In this document: positions 12,501 to 25,483 of the stretch, one piece after another | Numbering within the stretch: the stretch's first letter is position 1 | Layout: each line of letters starts with the position of its first letter | Assembly (NCBI GenBank): GCA_004154925.1 | Contig: QJNS01000705.1 | Span: 91,967 to 155,966 of the forward strand | Direction of reading: 5' to 3' | DNA: 64,000 nt | Source of the DNA: Monosporascus cannonballus | Taxonomy: Eukaryota; Ascomycota; Sordariomycetes; Xylariales | Made by a program: the position numbers and the translations under genes | The notes under the pieces: model-generated | Told to the model about the DNA's origin: nothing | The model's database searches: none | The model's input: the letters and a program-made list of their open reading frames with translations, nothing else

Positions 12501-15500
12501 CACGATATTTCGCCAACTGCGACGCAGTGGCTTCAGGGTTGTCCACGAGGTACCCAATATATCCTCCTTAGCCGATAAGGCGTCCCTAAGAACGGAATTA
12601 CAGGCGGTAGGCATTTAATTCCGAGTGTGCCAATCCGAAATCCGCCTGCTGATTTGTCGACCAAGAGGAATCAACTCCCACGATTGGTCCGTTGCTCTCT
12701 TGTTCTAATGCCAACACCGTATACAGAGAAATATAAAATTATTAAATTGGGTTTCCCCAAAAGTAACTTCTTACGTAGTTGTTGCAAAAGCCTCAGCAGG
12801 CTTCGATGTCAAGGTCCTAGCTCTTTCTGTGTACTGTATATCCGAAGGCATGGTTTAAATCCCTGCTGTTGGGATTCGAAAACGAATCCGAGGTAACTTG
12901 ACCTCCCTCCGAAACCCCTCTTCAGCAAGGCCTCGCTCTCGTTTCAATCCCACGTGGATAATTGGGGAGGTGGGTAAAACTGCGGGGGTGGGAGCTTACT
13001 CCGTTCATACGCCTACGGTTTCAATCTCGAAATACCACAGTCGCTAAGTGGTGTAGATCATTACCCCGTACCTAATCGGGCTATATCATATCAGCTGCGC
13101 TTCACGACAAGGAGGAATGGCAGACCGAGCGCGCTCATATCCGAACTGCCCTCTGCGGGCCTAGCCATACGCTGTAGGAAAGGCAAAAAGAATGTCGTTC
13201 TCACATCTGGTAGGCCTAGACGTAGTAATGATCTGTCCGACGTTTACAAGAGATATCGATAGTCGCCCAACCTCGATTCCGGTGGGCTGGTACCTCAGGG
13301 ATTAAAAGAAAGATGGCCGAGCATGTTATTGTATCCCCAGGTGGCTATGGTCTCGTTGTCGGTTCCATACTGGCTGAAGCTCTTATCGAGTCTATTTTTA
13401 TTCGAGAATCCGAACTCTTTGCTGCTCGTTGCTGAGTAACCGGACAGAGACGCATCACCATACACGGAGACAACTACTGTAGGTCACTCAGAGAGTCATA
13501 ATGAGTCCTTCCTTCAAACGGGGAGTCTGCAGCACTTCGCGACCGGAACAGCTCTCCTGCCTGCGATTCCGCTCTTCCGTCAGTTTGAAGCTCCCGGAGG
13601 AGTGTTTTGGTATCATGATGTGTAGACTCTTAGGCAGTTGTATGCTTTATGGGCGGGAAAGGAGGGGAGTCTTTCTACTCTGGGATCGCATGGTAGTCCC
13701 AGTCCCGAGAATTCATGGATTACAGGGGTGGTAATCAATAATCTTGCCCGAGGGGAGAACGCCACGCAGCTACTTCCTATTAAGCAGGCGGAGAGAACGG
13801 TCCTCTATATCGTGCGACGGGATGCGACGTGAGAACTTTAAATATGAGAGTTGGCGGCACGCCCTGTACCGTTCGCGAGTTCCTACCCGCACGGAGGTGT
13901 GGTGCCCGCTAGGTGTCGTTGTAGGTCCCAAGCTTCTCGCGTCAGCACCCAGCGGGCGGGTAAAAACGACTCGGCCCAGGCTGGCGGAACATAACAATAG
14001 CCACGCGGGCCAGTCCCATCTTGTATCGCTCTGGGTATGTACTTACTGGGAGAGGCGCACACTAGGCACCAAGATATTCGCTTCGCATCAAATAGGAGCT
14101 CGAGTTCGTCGAGGCTGAGAACCGCCCTAGAGACTGGCGGAGCATGGTCCCGCACAACCGCGCCTCGCCAGCTTGTCGACGTGGCGAGATAACTCTTGGC
14201 ACTCCTTGACTGCTGAGTCTAGAATATGCGCCAGAGACGGGACTGATTGTTTGGAGGGCTATCTCTATACAGTCTCAGAATCCAGAGAACGGCGTTGTTC
14301 GAGATAGATTCTAAAGACATTTGCAGAGAAAGAGATTCCTAACTCGCTATCAAGAGCGATAATTACCAGCCAAGGTGGGCTGGCGTCAATCTCCGTTTCT
14401 GTTCTTGAGTTGCTAGATCTTGTCCATGTATCCACTATCCTATTGAGACCTCCACTCTCTAATATAGCCTCTTCTTTTAGCTCTTGAATACTGGCATAGT
14501 CGACATTAACGCAGATAAAGCAGGATGCAACGTGATACGGCCGCTAGTTGCGAGAGGGAACCACCGCTATATACATAGCCACACATCCATGGCTTGGCTC
14601 TGGAGAGGACGGTTATCACAATTAGGTTGCTTCAATGCATATCAGAGGGCGGACTGCGATGAGGAGCTGCTGTCGAGACCACCAAAGACTCCCTAAGGAA
14701 CGCAGTAGCTTCCAAAATTCCATCCACACTATAGGTTGCTCCAATATTACTGGTCCGGACCGGCCCAACGTCGGCATGTTTACATACCTAATGTGAAATA
14801 GGGCTGAAAATGGCATAGCAGGCCTATGTTTGGTAATGCGCCTAATTGGACCCTATAATTGGAGGGGGACCAGAAATTGATGCAAGTGCAGCTGCTGAAT
14901 GCGACGGGGTAGGACATACACAGATAGATACTGGTGCATTGTGATTGGGCTTGGCATTAGACCGTTGACTATGAATACTGTGGGATTAAGAAACTAAAAT
15001 GCATTCCACGACGTATCCTACAGTAGATTGTTCATGATACTAAAGGGACTTGCGGAGAAACGGCTGGGGATCTACCACTCCACATCTCCGCCGGTTGCTC
15101 CACCGAATCCGGAGTTCCTAAACTCCTTCCTTAGTACAAATAGCACAAGCAGTAATTGTTGTATATCGATTTGCCTGAAACCCCTTGCAAAGCGTACCTC
15201 GTTGGGGAGCGAACTGAAACATGCTAACCTGGGAAGGAGCTGACAGACACGCGTAAAAGGACCCCAAAGGTTCAGGAACAATTCTATAGTGTTGCCAAGG
15301 GGTCCCGAAAACACGTTCCTCACCCCCAGGTACCACGCTGCCTCGTTGCGCATAGAGTTCTGAGGATGGGACAACCAAACGGTGTAAGCATGGAAGGAAG
15401 GAGAATAGAGAGCACCAACCGGCGACTAACACCCCTCAGTCTCACCGCATTGATTGGTCAGCCCTATTATCCGCCCACCAAGGGCATGCGGGAGGGTCGC

Positions 15501-17914
15501 TTGGTAATAGCCCGCCCAAAAATAGACGGGATTAGTAAAAGCACGTGCGGGAGTACTGGCTACATTGTGCCCGCGAGTGGACGACAGCCAGCACTGAGCT
15601 TCTCCAGGGGCGTGGCAGCCCAGCAAGAGGTCTCCAGGTACTTGATCGGCAAAGTTGGGGCCTGGATAGGAAGGATTCTTCTTCGCGTCCATTATATCAA
15701 CCCACAGTTCTTGGCTAGCTAGATAGACTATATCTTATCGTTCTATAATCTCTGATTATTTTTGGACTGTGGACGCACCACAAGGGAGATCAATCATCTA
15801 TCAGATGAAAAAAGACGCTCCCCAATTCCCGTGTTGGTTTCTCAAAGCCCCACTCCGCCATCTCCTCCTTAGCTTGTGATCCGTGGGAGTACCTCGTCAT
15901 GCCCGTTGAAGACCGTTACGAAAAAGAAGCAGAAAATGCGCACCAATCGACTTACTCTGTCGCTTGTGGAGGTTGAAGCGCGCCCGATGAGCACATATTC
16001 TTTTGGCTGCCATTCTTGGCTCTTGGCTCTGGACTGCGTACCCGAACTCTCCGCCAATCAGAGCGCTCCAGCGGGTAGGTAGTCGTCGCAGGATATGGTA
16101 GCATCCAAATCCCACCTGACCCAGAACCGCGCACGCAGAATAGGGCATGTTTTTTTCTCTGCGGTGAGTAGAAGCCGATGAATCAGCGATATGCATACAG
16201 TGAAGCCGCATTTTAATATTACTAACATGAAGCGCGCGACTCGATAGGTTCGTCAGCTGTGACAGATCGCCATTGCATAACTTTAAAGCCTCGACAATTC
16301 GATGTTATTAACGGCTTCGGTTCTGATTGTGCGAAGCGGGGAGTAGAGGACCCAGGCAGGGCACGAATGCCGATTCTTCTGTAGTGGATGTCTGTCGTTC
16401 GCCCGTTGCTGTATTCCCGGCCGGGCTAGATAGAAATGCGCAGGTGCTCATCTCCTGCTTGCTCAGGTACCATCACAATATGTCTCGCAATATGATCCCA
16501 GAAGTAGGTGTTGAAACGTTTCCCAGATTGGGAAATCGCAAGTCGCTGCTATTCATGTGACCAGGGCAAGGGTACCCATCGCAGCAATTTTAGGCTTATG
16601 AGCTGAGACTCATTCCACAGGTAAGGCGAAGCCATCCTTCCCGGTGCTAAATCATTAGTGCAAGCACGGCACTGGCCAGATTACGCTGCGGCCGTTGCAG
16701 AACTTCTGCTACCCCCGCCTCTCTTATTTGTGTCTGAAACAAAACGTCGATATCTCGTCAAACGGTCAACAGTACCTACATAAGATCAAGACGGCGTCTA
16801 CGTAGCAATTGTTCGCCCCGTTGGCTGCGTAATGATGCGTGCCGTACAACGGCATCCTCCAGATTAGATTCAGCTCGAACTATGGTCAGTTATAGGCTGT
16901 GAAGTCGATCAAAGTATGTAGCATTCCTCTTGAAGTTAGCTGGTGTCCCCAAATAGCCTACCCAGCCCTATTCAAGTGGAAGCGCCGTCGCTCTGATCGC
17001 GTAGGGCAATAGGCTGCCATCTAAAAGTACAAGTACATACGTACGCTAGATGGCGTTAGAACAGGGTACCTTATGTAGTGGAGTGAAGTGGGCAGAAACC
17101 CGTCCCACAAGGCCCGGCCGGGCGTGGAGTTAAAAGTTAGCGAAGCAGCAGCGGATGTGACTGGGACAGCGGACGCGCCCCTCGCACCCCCTCACTTGAC
17201 GTCTGAAGACTTAGTGAAGAGGTACGAGGAATGAATGTGCGACCAGCACTACCTGCAGCACCAGAACCAGGACCAGGACAACGGGACGTGATGTATTACG
17301 AGTTGTCTCGTACATGTCATTGTAGCTGCTGTAGTGTTACTTCCGCAGAAAGCCCCGCTAGTCGAGGGTCAACCCAGGGGGAGGGGGGCCCGCAGGGGTG
17401 CATCGGGTGCGATCGCCCGCCGCAACTTGCTGGACTGAGGTGCTGTCTTCGCCCTTGGGTACTAGGTACTATTCACACTGGGCTCCTAGAAGCTACTTAG
17501 GACATGTACAGGGCAGGGTAACGCACCCATTCCCCAAAAGGCGGCCATGGATGCCATGCGGAAGTCCGCCATCCGACCCTGCCTCGCACTGAGATGCCTT
17601 CCCATGCACCATGTCCCCATGCGAGCGGTGTATCCCTGCATGCAGGTGCATGTGGTACGTACTTCCTTCAGGTAATACCCATGTACCAAAAGCTATGGTG
17701 GGATAAGGGGGGCCCTTCTCGATGCACGACGTACAATGTACACTCGGATCGTCAACGCCTCCCTCGTATATTGGGGGGTCCCGATGGCTTGGAGCTCTGT
17801 TGTTGTATATATTATCTTCTCTCCCCCGCCTCATGAGTCGTAATTTGTCCGCTCGGTTCGTCACCAGACAGACTAAGCATTTAACTTGTCGTCTCTACTA
17901 AGAACTATAACCCA
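600..17914. other. 17-kb stretch of normal GC with no supportable gene
   Basis: Base composition is near balanced, not AT-rich as in the RIP block. In all six frames stops occur at about the density expected for non-coding DNA, and no frame over about 160 codons encodes anything I recognise. I saw no tRNA or rRNA and no clear transposase or reverse transcriptase fragment. Local features are scattered TACCTAGGTA-like motifs (for example near 1,420-1,470, 9,345-9,510, 9,855 and 11,510), a C/G-rich patch at 4,027-4,070, and a GC-rich patch at 2,810-3,130 whose short ORFs on both strands look unconvincing. Small genes with many short exons could still be hidden here. Confidence 0.6.
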
Positions 17915-17925
17915 TATATATAAAG
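17915..17925 (+). promoter_or_regulatory. TATA-like element upstream of the bZIP gene
   Basis: TATATATAAAG lies 73 bases before the chosen start codon of the bZIP-type gene, at a plausible core-promoter distance. It is the only TATA-like string in the 100 bases upstream. Promoter function is inferred from position alone. Confidence 0.4.
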
Positions 17926-17997
17926 CTGCTCAGTCGCATCTTGATCTGGTCATCGCATCCGTGGGCCGAGTGGATGTCTTCCGCCCCGATCTTCGCA

Positions 17998-18923
17998 ATG
18001 TCTCAACATCAGTACGCATACGCTACTATGCCGCCGCCGCGGCAGTATTCGGCGCAGGGGACCAGCAGTGCCTTCTCCAGCTCTGCCAACCCCGATGAAG
18101 ACTGGACCAAGATCTCGGACCTTGCCGAGCGCAGGAGGATACAGAACCGCATCGCCCAGCGCAACTACCGTGCGTCATACAAATTTCCGAGATGGGCGTA
18201 GGACACGGAGCTAACTGTCCTTCTAGGCAAGAAACTCAAGAGGCGCTTGGAAGATCTGGAGAGGCGCGCCGGCACGTCGGATGGATCTACGTCCGGATCC
18301 GAGAAGCAAGCCCAGCCGACCACCCGCAACACCAAGAAGACAACCCCCGCCAAGGCTCAGAAGTCCTCGGCAGCTCCTCAAAAGCCCGTGCAACCGCCTC
18401 AGTTCACGCCGCCCATGCATCCGGAGGATGAGCTGCTCTTCACTTCCACATACGACGACCGAGAGCGCTCACATACACCTCCCTATATCACCTACTCGTC
18501 ATACCCTCCGCCTGATGAGATGCTCCTACCGCCCTATGGCAACGCTCAGCCCTATCAACCCATGACGACAGCCGAAGGCTATCCCAACTACATGGCTACA
18601 ACCACTGTCCCCTGTACCCTCCCATCCATGACGCACTTCTCCGACGCGATCAAGAGGGAGCCGTACCCCCACGAAGAGTCGATGTCTCCCTACATAAACT
18701 ATGGCTACGTACATGGGATGACTCCTAATCCCTACGACCAGCACAATCCTCATGTGAGTCACGTACGCGGAAAACTTCCACACCGAGAACCCCGTAGCTG
18801 AACGGTGAAAATCAGACACCACCTCTCTCACATTCTTTCGACCACTCGGCAAACTGCTCAGAATCTGGCTACGAGTATCCAACAACGCCTCTGTCGATGC
18901 CGGCATCTCCGCCATGCAACTAG
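17998..18923 (+). CDS. bZIP-type transcription factor with a short zipper, 268 aa, 3 exons
   Basis: Exons are 17,998-18,169, 18,227-18,753 and 18,816-18,923. Intron 1 (57 bp) is GTGCGT...CTAG with branch point GCTAAC at 18,210. Intron 2 (62 bp) is GTGAGT...TCAG with GCTGAAC at 18,797. Splicing intron 1 restores the basic region: residues 45-60 read RRRIQNRIAQRNYRKK, with the bZIP-invariant Asn50 and Arg58 (N-x7-R). Only Leu61, Leu65 and Leu68 follow before a Gly/Ser linker, so a long leucine zipper is absent. This fits a family of fungal bZIP-like regulators known for the RIQNRIAQRNYRKKLKRRLEDLE signature, here read to residue 68. The rest is Pro/Tyr/Met-rich and disordered, as in activation regions. 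A DNA-binding nuclear role is inferred; targets are unknown. An in-frame ATG at 17,974 is an alternative start; 17,998 has the better context (G at -3). Confidence 0.85.
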
Positions 18924-20825
18924 ACTGAAGAAAAAAGGGTTCGCATGGCGGGAAGGCCACTAGACGGCGGGGGACACATGGGGCCAGGACGGGATTTATA
19001 TATACATATACGAACGGCGCCATACAGCGTCAAGGCGAAGTGCTCGACTTGAAGGATATGGTTATTTTTGCGGATATTTTCTAGTGGAGCATGGTGTTTC
19101 CGGAAAGGCATTTAGAGAGAAAGGCGCATAGCTGAAGCGGCGGCGGCGGCGGTTGTGTACCATAGCAACGAGTGACGATTTCGGACAATCGCTGATACCC
19201 CCTCACCCCAACCATCGTGCCCCCCAGTTCCATCTCTTTGCTGTGTGATCGTTCGTTGAAAGGCATTGTGGATCTGCGACCTGGTTGCACCTATTCATCT
19301 TGCGGCTCGGGATATTCTCGTCGCGCAGGGACTTCGCTGGACAGACTCACAGCGACTCTATAGGTCCTACTGGGACGCTACGCATATCGCGGTACCATAT
19401 CCCAGAGAACTACCTTACCTCGGCGGGGTGGTTTCTGGTGACGATGTCGGGGATTCAAGAAGTCCCGAGACGATCGTATTTACTTCAGCGAGTTCCGTAT
19501 ATTTAGTTTACGGCCGTAAAGTGCGAGACTCGCAATTACATACAACCGAAAGCAATCCCCACAGAGCTACGTATGTCCACAAATGATTCGTAGTAAATAA
19601 CCAACAATTCCTTCTCCTATTCGATTTCTCCGCGTTAAACCCGAAGATCAGAGCATGGGAGATTGACAAGGCGGAAGCCGCTATTTCCCCGAGTACGTAG
19701 ACCTGGAGGCTTATTCGAAGGATCACCTTACCCCGCCAAGGATCCTAACGCTGCCTGCGATCATGAGGCATTTTTTGCATCTTGTCGGACAGCACAAGCA
19801 GTCAAAAAGGTATGCTGAGATCCTGCCACGCCATGACGTATCATCCCGGGATTCTGAATGAAAAAGGAAGTCGGTAGTGGTTTTGGGCCCATTTTGATCC
19901 CTTTCTCCCACGGAATGCTATGTATGGACTGACACTGGGGCGCAAGATGCGCTAGAGATAGATGAATGCGAAAAACGAAAGAGGCCAAAAAACATCCGGG
20001 CTCGGGACGACTGCGCCCTGACTGTGGTTGAGGCAGTATCTGCACTATACTTACTAACGATAATTTCCTCCTAGTGCTTGCCTGCGTATGTATGTACGAT
20101 TTCCACGCATGTTCACAACACATTCACAATCACATACCTCCAGAGGCAAACTACATCCCGTAAGGGACTCCGCACTACAATGTAGTAAGTAGTAAGAAGT
20201 GGAACCCGGGCTCGGTACGGGCCTTGTTCGAAAGTGTTCATGAGACTCTTGCATAATAGAGTTAACTACTGGGCGGCAACGGGCGTCTGTCGCTAGAAGC
20301 ACCAATCAGGATGAGTCCTCCATAATTTCAATCGCTACTTGGTCCATGAAGTCATCATGAACTGGCAAGCAAGAGTAGCAAAGTAGACAACAACAACTAT
20401 AACAACAGCAACAAGTCATTATAGAGGCATTCTCTTTGGTTCCGGAGAAGCTACTAGTTTACCTGTTCCTTATGTCACAGCTCATATGATTATGATTATC
20501 CACCTATCATAAACATAGAGGCGTTGGATGTCCTGCTGGCTTCGCGAGCTCATCCAGCGCGACGCCCGAGTTGCCCAGTCCCTCGAGTTACGCTCATCCG
20601 CTGATTTCCTATTGTAGCCCGAGTATACGTTTGTGGGTAGTACTCCAGTACGGAGTAAAAGCAGTGTATATCTACTAAAGTCATTTGATGCATCTTTTTA
20701 ACGGGGCAGTGGTTAGCGGGTTAGCCTCGTCTAGGATTGAAGGAAGTTCCGATATAGCGGGAAGAGAGATCCTCCAAAATCGCTGGGAGTAAAACTATCA
20801 TCGTCAGAATCTATCCGCCTTGTTC
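18924..20825. other. Intergenic region without recognised gene
   Basis: This 1.9-kb gap holds the 3' flank of the bZIP gene and the 5' flank of the CIA30-like gene. Short ORFs on both strands (up to about 165 codons antisense to the bZIP exon 3) look like shadows or noise. A CAA-rich low-complexity patch (acaacaacaactataacaacagcaac, given here as its pattern only) lies around 20,389-20,413. Nothing else is supported. Confidence 0.55.
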
Positions 20826-21736
20826 ATGGAGCAAGTCACTTATTACTATCTCTTTGGGGGAGATAAGTGAGGACAGGGTCAAGGGTGGAACGGCCTTGCG
20901 CTAATCAGATGGAGGCCATGGGACCCGGAAGGATCATGGATAACATCTGATGATCGAGTACGGGGTGGGAAAGGTCAAAGTATGTGATCAGCGTCGAAAC
21001 GTTGTCCTTGCTCTATTCGCTTCGGGGGGGGCAATAACTAACTTTTCTGAATATGTTCGAGCACTCCGTCCCTGGCGTGTCATTTCGTCCCCCCTTTTTG
21101 GCTGCCAAGTCTTTTCAAATTGAGTTGTGATTAACTGGTGTCTTTGGGTCACCTAGCCAGCGGCTCTAATCCGGGGCTGGTGGTGTACTACGGCAACCTT
21201 GACATCGCGGCTCTCGGCGGTGCTGGCTTCGCTTCCCAACGATCTGTAGATCCGCTATCATGGGATCTGGCAAACTACCAAGGGCTGAGCATCGGCGTCC
21301 AACAAGGTGATGCGAAGAAGTACACCATCACTCTCAAGGACCAGATACTCCCCAGGCGCCCGAGAGAACAGAGTACCGTCAGCTGGGAGTACGACTTCGA
21401 GGGTCAAGCGTCCGAGGTGGTGATCCCTTGGGCCGAGTTCAAATCCACGTACCGAGGTAGACCTACACCCGACGCGGAACCCATGGATTTAAGAAATGTG
21501 AAAAGAATAAGCATCATGTGCCGAAGGTTTGCGCGCCAGCCCCTTCGGAATGACACCGTCTACAGCTTTGCTAAAGCACTTATAGCTTCTTCGGCGAACA
21601 AGAGGGGGCATTCAGAATCGAACTTCGCCACATCGCTGCCGTTGCCTCTGAAAGCATCCCTCAACTTGTGCTTTCGCAGTCGCGAGCAGAGTCACCAGGG
21701 CCTTATTTGAAGGATAAAGAGATCGATAATAGCTGA
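20826..21736 (+). CDS. CIA30-fold protein (complex I intermediate-associated 30 family), 210 aa, 4 exons
   Basis: My model is 20,826-20,866, 20,909-20,979, 21,157-21,526 and 21,586-21,736. The joined frame shows the family's landmarks in order: YLFGGDK near the start (residues 8-14), SDDRVRGG (27-34), GNLDIAALGGAGFASQR (50-66), SWDLANY (72-78), YTITLKD (93-99), STVSWEYDF (110-118), a TYRGRP turn (135-140) and, only after splicing intron 3, a CRSFFGEQEG-type strand (159-168). CIA30 proteins have a galactose-binding-like beta fold; the animal and Neurospora founders assist assembly of mitochondrial complex I, while small fungal paralogues like this one have no established role. There is no targeting peptide, so it may be cytosolic. 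Oddities: intron 1 is only 42 bp with its CTAAT close to the acceptor, intron 2 is 177 bp, and the intron 3 donor GTTTGC is unusual. The linker between SDDRVRGG and GNLDI seems shortened. Confidence 0.75.
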
Positions 21737-24700
21737 AACACTACGCTTGACTCTTGGCTTAGTTGGTTATGTAGCCTCTTCAAGTGAGCTAGAAGGAGCT
21801 TCCAAGCAAACTGCCCACATCAAAGCTGCTGGACTAGGTGGCTCTGCATCCATTAGGGGACCTGGAGATGTGTAATTAGCTGAATAGAAATCAAAATCTG
21901 GCCATGTTTCCAGTTAATCCATGGACTCCAATCATGCTTTGTTGGTTTGTGGATCATCTGCGGATCTATGTTACTACCTAGTGGAAAGCTTCCATGCCCC
22001 TATTTGGACACTACCGAAGACTGTTACTCCAAGCCCGCTGGTCTGGAATTTTCACCGCGAGGGAGAGCGAAGCCCGCCACCCAAAATCTGAACCGATGAT
22101 CTCCGTTCATTTCATGTGCTAGTATGTCCTTACCTTGCAACGGTAGGGCAAGGCGGCTTCCTATGGGTTCGTTTACAAATGGCACAATGCCGTCTTGACC
22201 TTGCGTACTCTAGTGGTGCGGTATCGAAAGGAGTTAGCAATTTCATGACCCCCCCCCCTTTTTTTTTCCCCTTCCCCCAAGGCTCAGGGGGAAGCTGTTC
22301 AAACTCGACCAGACATATATACAGTGCTTCGTCCCTGCCTTGCATTGCATCTAAATGCCCAGGGATTCCACTATAGTTGAAAGTAGAAGGTGATCGGCCT
22401 TTCCACTTATTAGACTATCACCCTTGGTAACCCCGGGCCTTTCAAAGATGCTCGTCGACATTCGCAACGAGCCCTAGGAACATCATATCCCGACAGACTC
22501 CGACAGATTCCGACGGAAATCACGCGCAGAGTGCCCAGAAAGGGAATACGTCTTGGTACTTGCTCACCTTCAAATCCCAAGCTAAGATCGCTGCCTGCCT
22601 GTGGACTTACCAGCTCGCCCAAGGCTAACGTAGATATACCAGCAAGAGAAAAGGGCACCAAAGGCTTACGCAACCTGTCGGTTTCGCCCCCTTAGGCCAC
22701 GTACCAGGGTTCTAAGCTAGAGAGTCTCCAGCCATAGGCATAAGAATAATTAATGACAAGGAGTTGCATCAGGTATGGACGTACTCCGTTTACCCCTTTT
22801 TAGCAATAGGTTTATCCATACCCTTCGAATCTCGGACCCGCCGCGCTTGAACGCTCTCTTCGCCTCAAACACGGCGGTCAGCAGGTCCCATTTCATCATC
22901 CCTGTTGCTTCAGCCCTCTTTGTGGAGTCCGCATGGCTGTTCTCAACGCCTTTGTCAGCCCGTAAGCACTTGCGGTGGCCCACACTATACACGTGTGGCG
23001 GGGATGTTAAATCATTCTCTAAGGTTGTAGATTATGCTCCACCGCTGAAGGGTTGTAATAGGGCCTCCACTTAGGTAGCCATGTCTCAAGATGTATGCTT
23101 TGGTGCAAACACCCAAGGCCGTAAAAGATGCGGCTTCCGCGGGCATCGACTGTGAGCTCTGATGTCCACTTGCCAGGGCGGCGATGATACCTGCTCCAAG
23201 AAGTGATGCGCTCGCAATTACGAGCCCGCCGACTTTGTGCTGAAAGAATACTCCTCTACCGAGGATATCATGGACCATATTTGCCTGGCATATATCGGCC
23301 TCAGTCGGATAGCAGTCAACGTATCTGGTGAGCTTAGGCCTATGCTGAGATACAATGTGATGGGTACGACCGCAATCGACGAGCAGTTGGAGTATCGCCC
23401 CTGGCTCCTATTCATCAAAGAACGATAGTTGCGCCTTCGAAGGAAGTTACATCGCAGAGCCACCCTCGGGGCCGAGAACCGCAAATCAACCTCCTGCCAG
23501 CAAGGTATTTGGGGGGGTTAGCCGATCAGAACCAAGACCCTTGTAAGTACCCTTATGGACGGTCTACGATCCTTTGCCTGATTGGCGTTCGGATTATATG
23601 GGCCGAGGGATCCATCTGTGTTGGGGGAACAAACCCCTGTGAACCTGCCGGAACGCAGATCTAGACATCGACGCTCGAGGACTTTCGGTCGTTGGCTCGG
23701 CAAGCGGACAGTGTCAATTTCTAATCTAATAGAACTCCACCTACAAATTTGTCGAGGTACCAGAAAAGTTAACGTTAGATGGATTGTCCCTACAGTTTCC
23801 CGGAGAAACCCCGAGTTCAGTTTCAGGGTGTTCTTGCTCGCGTTGCCCACCTCCTCAGCTGGTAATGCTCTCATCCGAGCTCCATTGTAATGCACGGCGT
23901 CGATTGCCGACCAATGTCCATCCCCCTCTACCGCAGTATGTCTTCTATGGCCGAGCTCCTTCTTATAAAAAAATATGGTCTTGATGCTAATGCGTGCGTG
24001 GTCGCAGAATCACTGCCGGCAAGACTGGCTCACCCTGGGAGTGAGCATCATTAGCTTTAACCTTGGGGTACTGGTAGGCTTGAGAGAAGTCCCAGGTGAA
24101 CTACGGTCAGGTTATAAAAATGGTTAACCGTACCGCAAGGGCTAGTGGCCTCGCCCTTCTAAGTTCTTAGGGGAGCCTCCGGTTCATCGCCCTACGGGGC
24201 CCAGTAACTACAAAATAGAGGTGCTAAATAGTAGATCGTGGACCCCGGTTAAGATGAAGGTGGTTATGATTGGGTGCTGCTTGATATTGGTCGGGCTAGT
24301 ATCGCGTAGTGCTGACAGGTCCAGTCGGTGCCTACCCGTAGGGCTGGCCCGCTGGAGCATTCCTTACCATTTGGACGGTTTACCACATATGCTTCCTTGA
24401 AGTAATAGGTGATCCTTAATATCATATTCTCCCCATTTGGGATTTCATAAATACGGCGTGGTCTCTCCTACGTGAAGGAGTATGGGACGTGCAAAGGCGC
24501 GAAGACGTTGCCTCTCTTAATCGAAAACGAGAGCGACAGTCATGTCACGGAATAGAATGGCCTAAGTTCACCGTTCCAGTGGCCCAGGATTACGACTGAT
24601 TGCGTTAAACATAATCAGAAGTCAAGGGTATCTTAATGGGTACCTTCGACCACGCTGGAACCCATGAAACTGATACTTCTCAGGGCCGGCCGGCTGTTTC

Positions 24701-25483
24701 CCAACGTTCTCGAGGCTAACGCTGCCTTTTCACCGCGCTCTATCTTTCGGTTTCTTTCGGCGACATGATCCAATATGGGACATCTACTGCATAGCGGCTA
24801 GAGACAGCCGCTGGTCGTCTCCTGATTCGCCACGGTGGCTGAATATGGCAAGCTCGCGAGCACCCGCCTTTGCTGTTAGGCCTGGGACTCGCTAATGACT
24901 CAACCCAGAGCCGTGGCGTGGAGTGTGTGCAATTCATCAGCGCGTATTCCGGAGAGGGTGGTTTCTCATCAGGCGTGACGAGTTCCGTCCAACTGCTGTT
25001 GGCTCGGTGAACACGAGTGACCTCGCCGCTGCTACAGAAGCAAAGCAATACGCGGCTCCGACAAACCATGCGATCAGCTCTACTTAGCAATCCGACATAC
25101 CCGTAGACAGGATGAGGACACCACTTGATCATCATCACGAGCACAGCAAAGAGCTGGAAGCCAAGGGCTGGGCTCCTCGGGGCGGCTTGTCCGACCAATG
25201 ACAATCACGAATAGCTTCTCGCTTTTGGGGTAATAATACTCTTAGCTTCAAGAACACGGCTAAGCTACTGAAGATTACCTGTAATTGGGGTTGCTTTAGG
25301 TACCTAACTCCCTGGGTACGTGCCCATAGGTAATATACAGAGTAGCCTCCATACCTATGAACTACGTATATCATCATTTGCATCATTTGCACAAGTAGGT
25401 TGAAAATTAACAATTGAGAGTAATGCTGGCTCCTAGCTCCCCAGTCCCCTGCCAGCAGCACAAGTTGTGAGCGACTCTCCAAC
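21737..25483. other. Region without recognised gene between the CIA30-like gene and the AT-rich block
   Basis: Composition is normal and frames break at random density. The longest frame (about 154 codons on the minus strand, 24,740-25,204) has no recognisable motif and an unlikely composition. A mononucleotide tract lies at 22,249-22,278. From about 25,250 the sequence becomes gradually richer in A/T before the left border repeat. Confidence 0.55.
22249..22278 (+). repeat. C10-T9-C4-TT-C5 pyrimidine tract
   Basis: A 30-base uninterrupted pyrimidine run made of homopolymer blocks. It is the strongest purine/pyrimidine asymmetry in the non-AT part of the window apart from the terminal poly-G. 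It is prone to sequencing-length errors and to unusual structure; no function is implied. Confidence 0.85.

Noticed and set aside
18526..19023. 165-codon frame antisense to bZIP exons 2 and 3
   Set aside because: Shadow of the sense exon; no independent coding signal.
24740..25204. 154-codon minus-strand frame near the AT-rich border
   Set aside because: No recognised domain or family; scattered Cys and Pro, typical of random frames.
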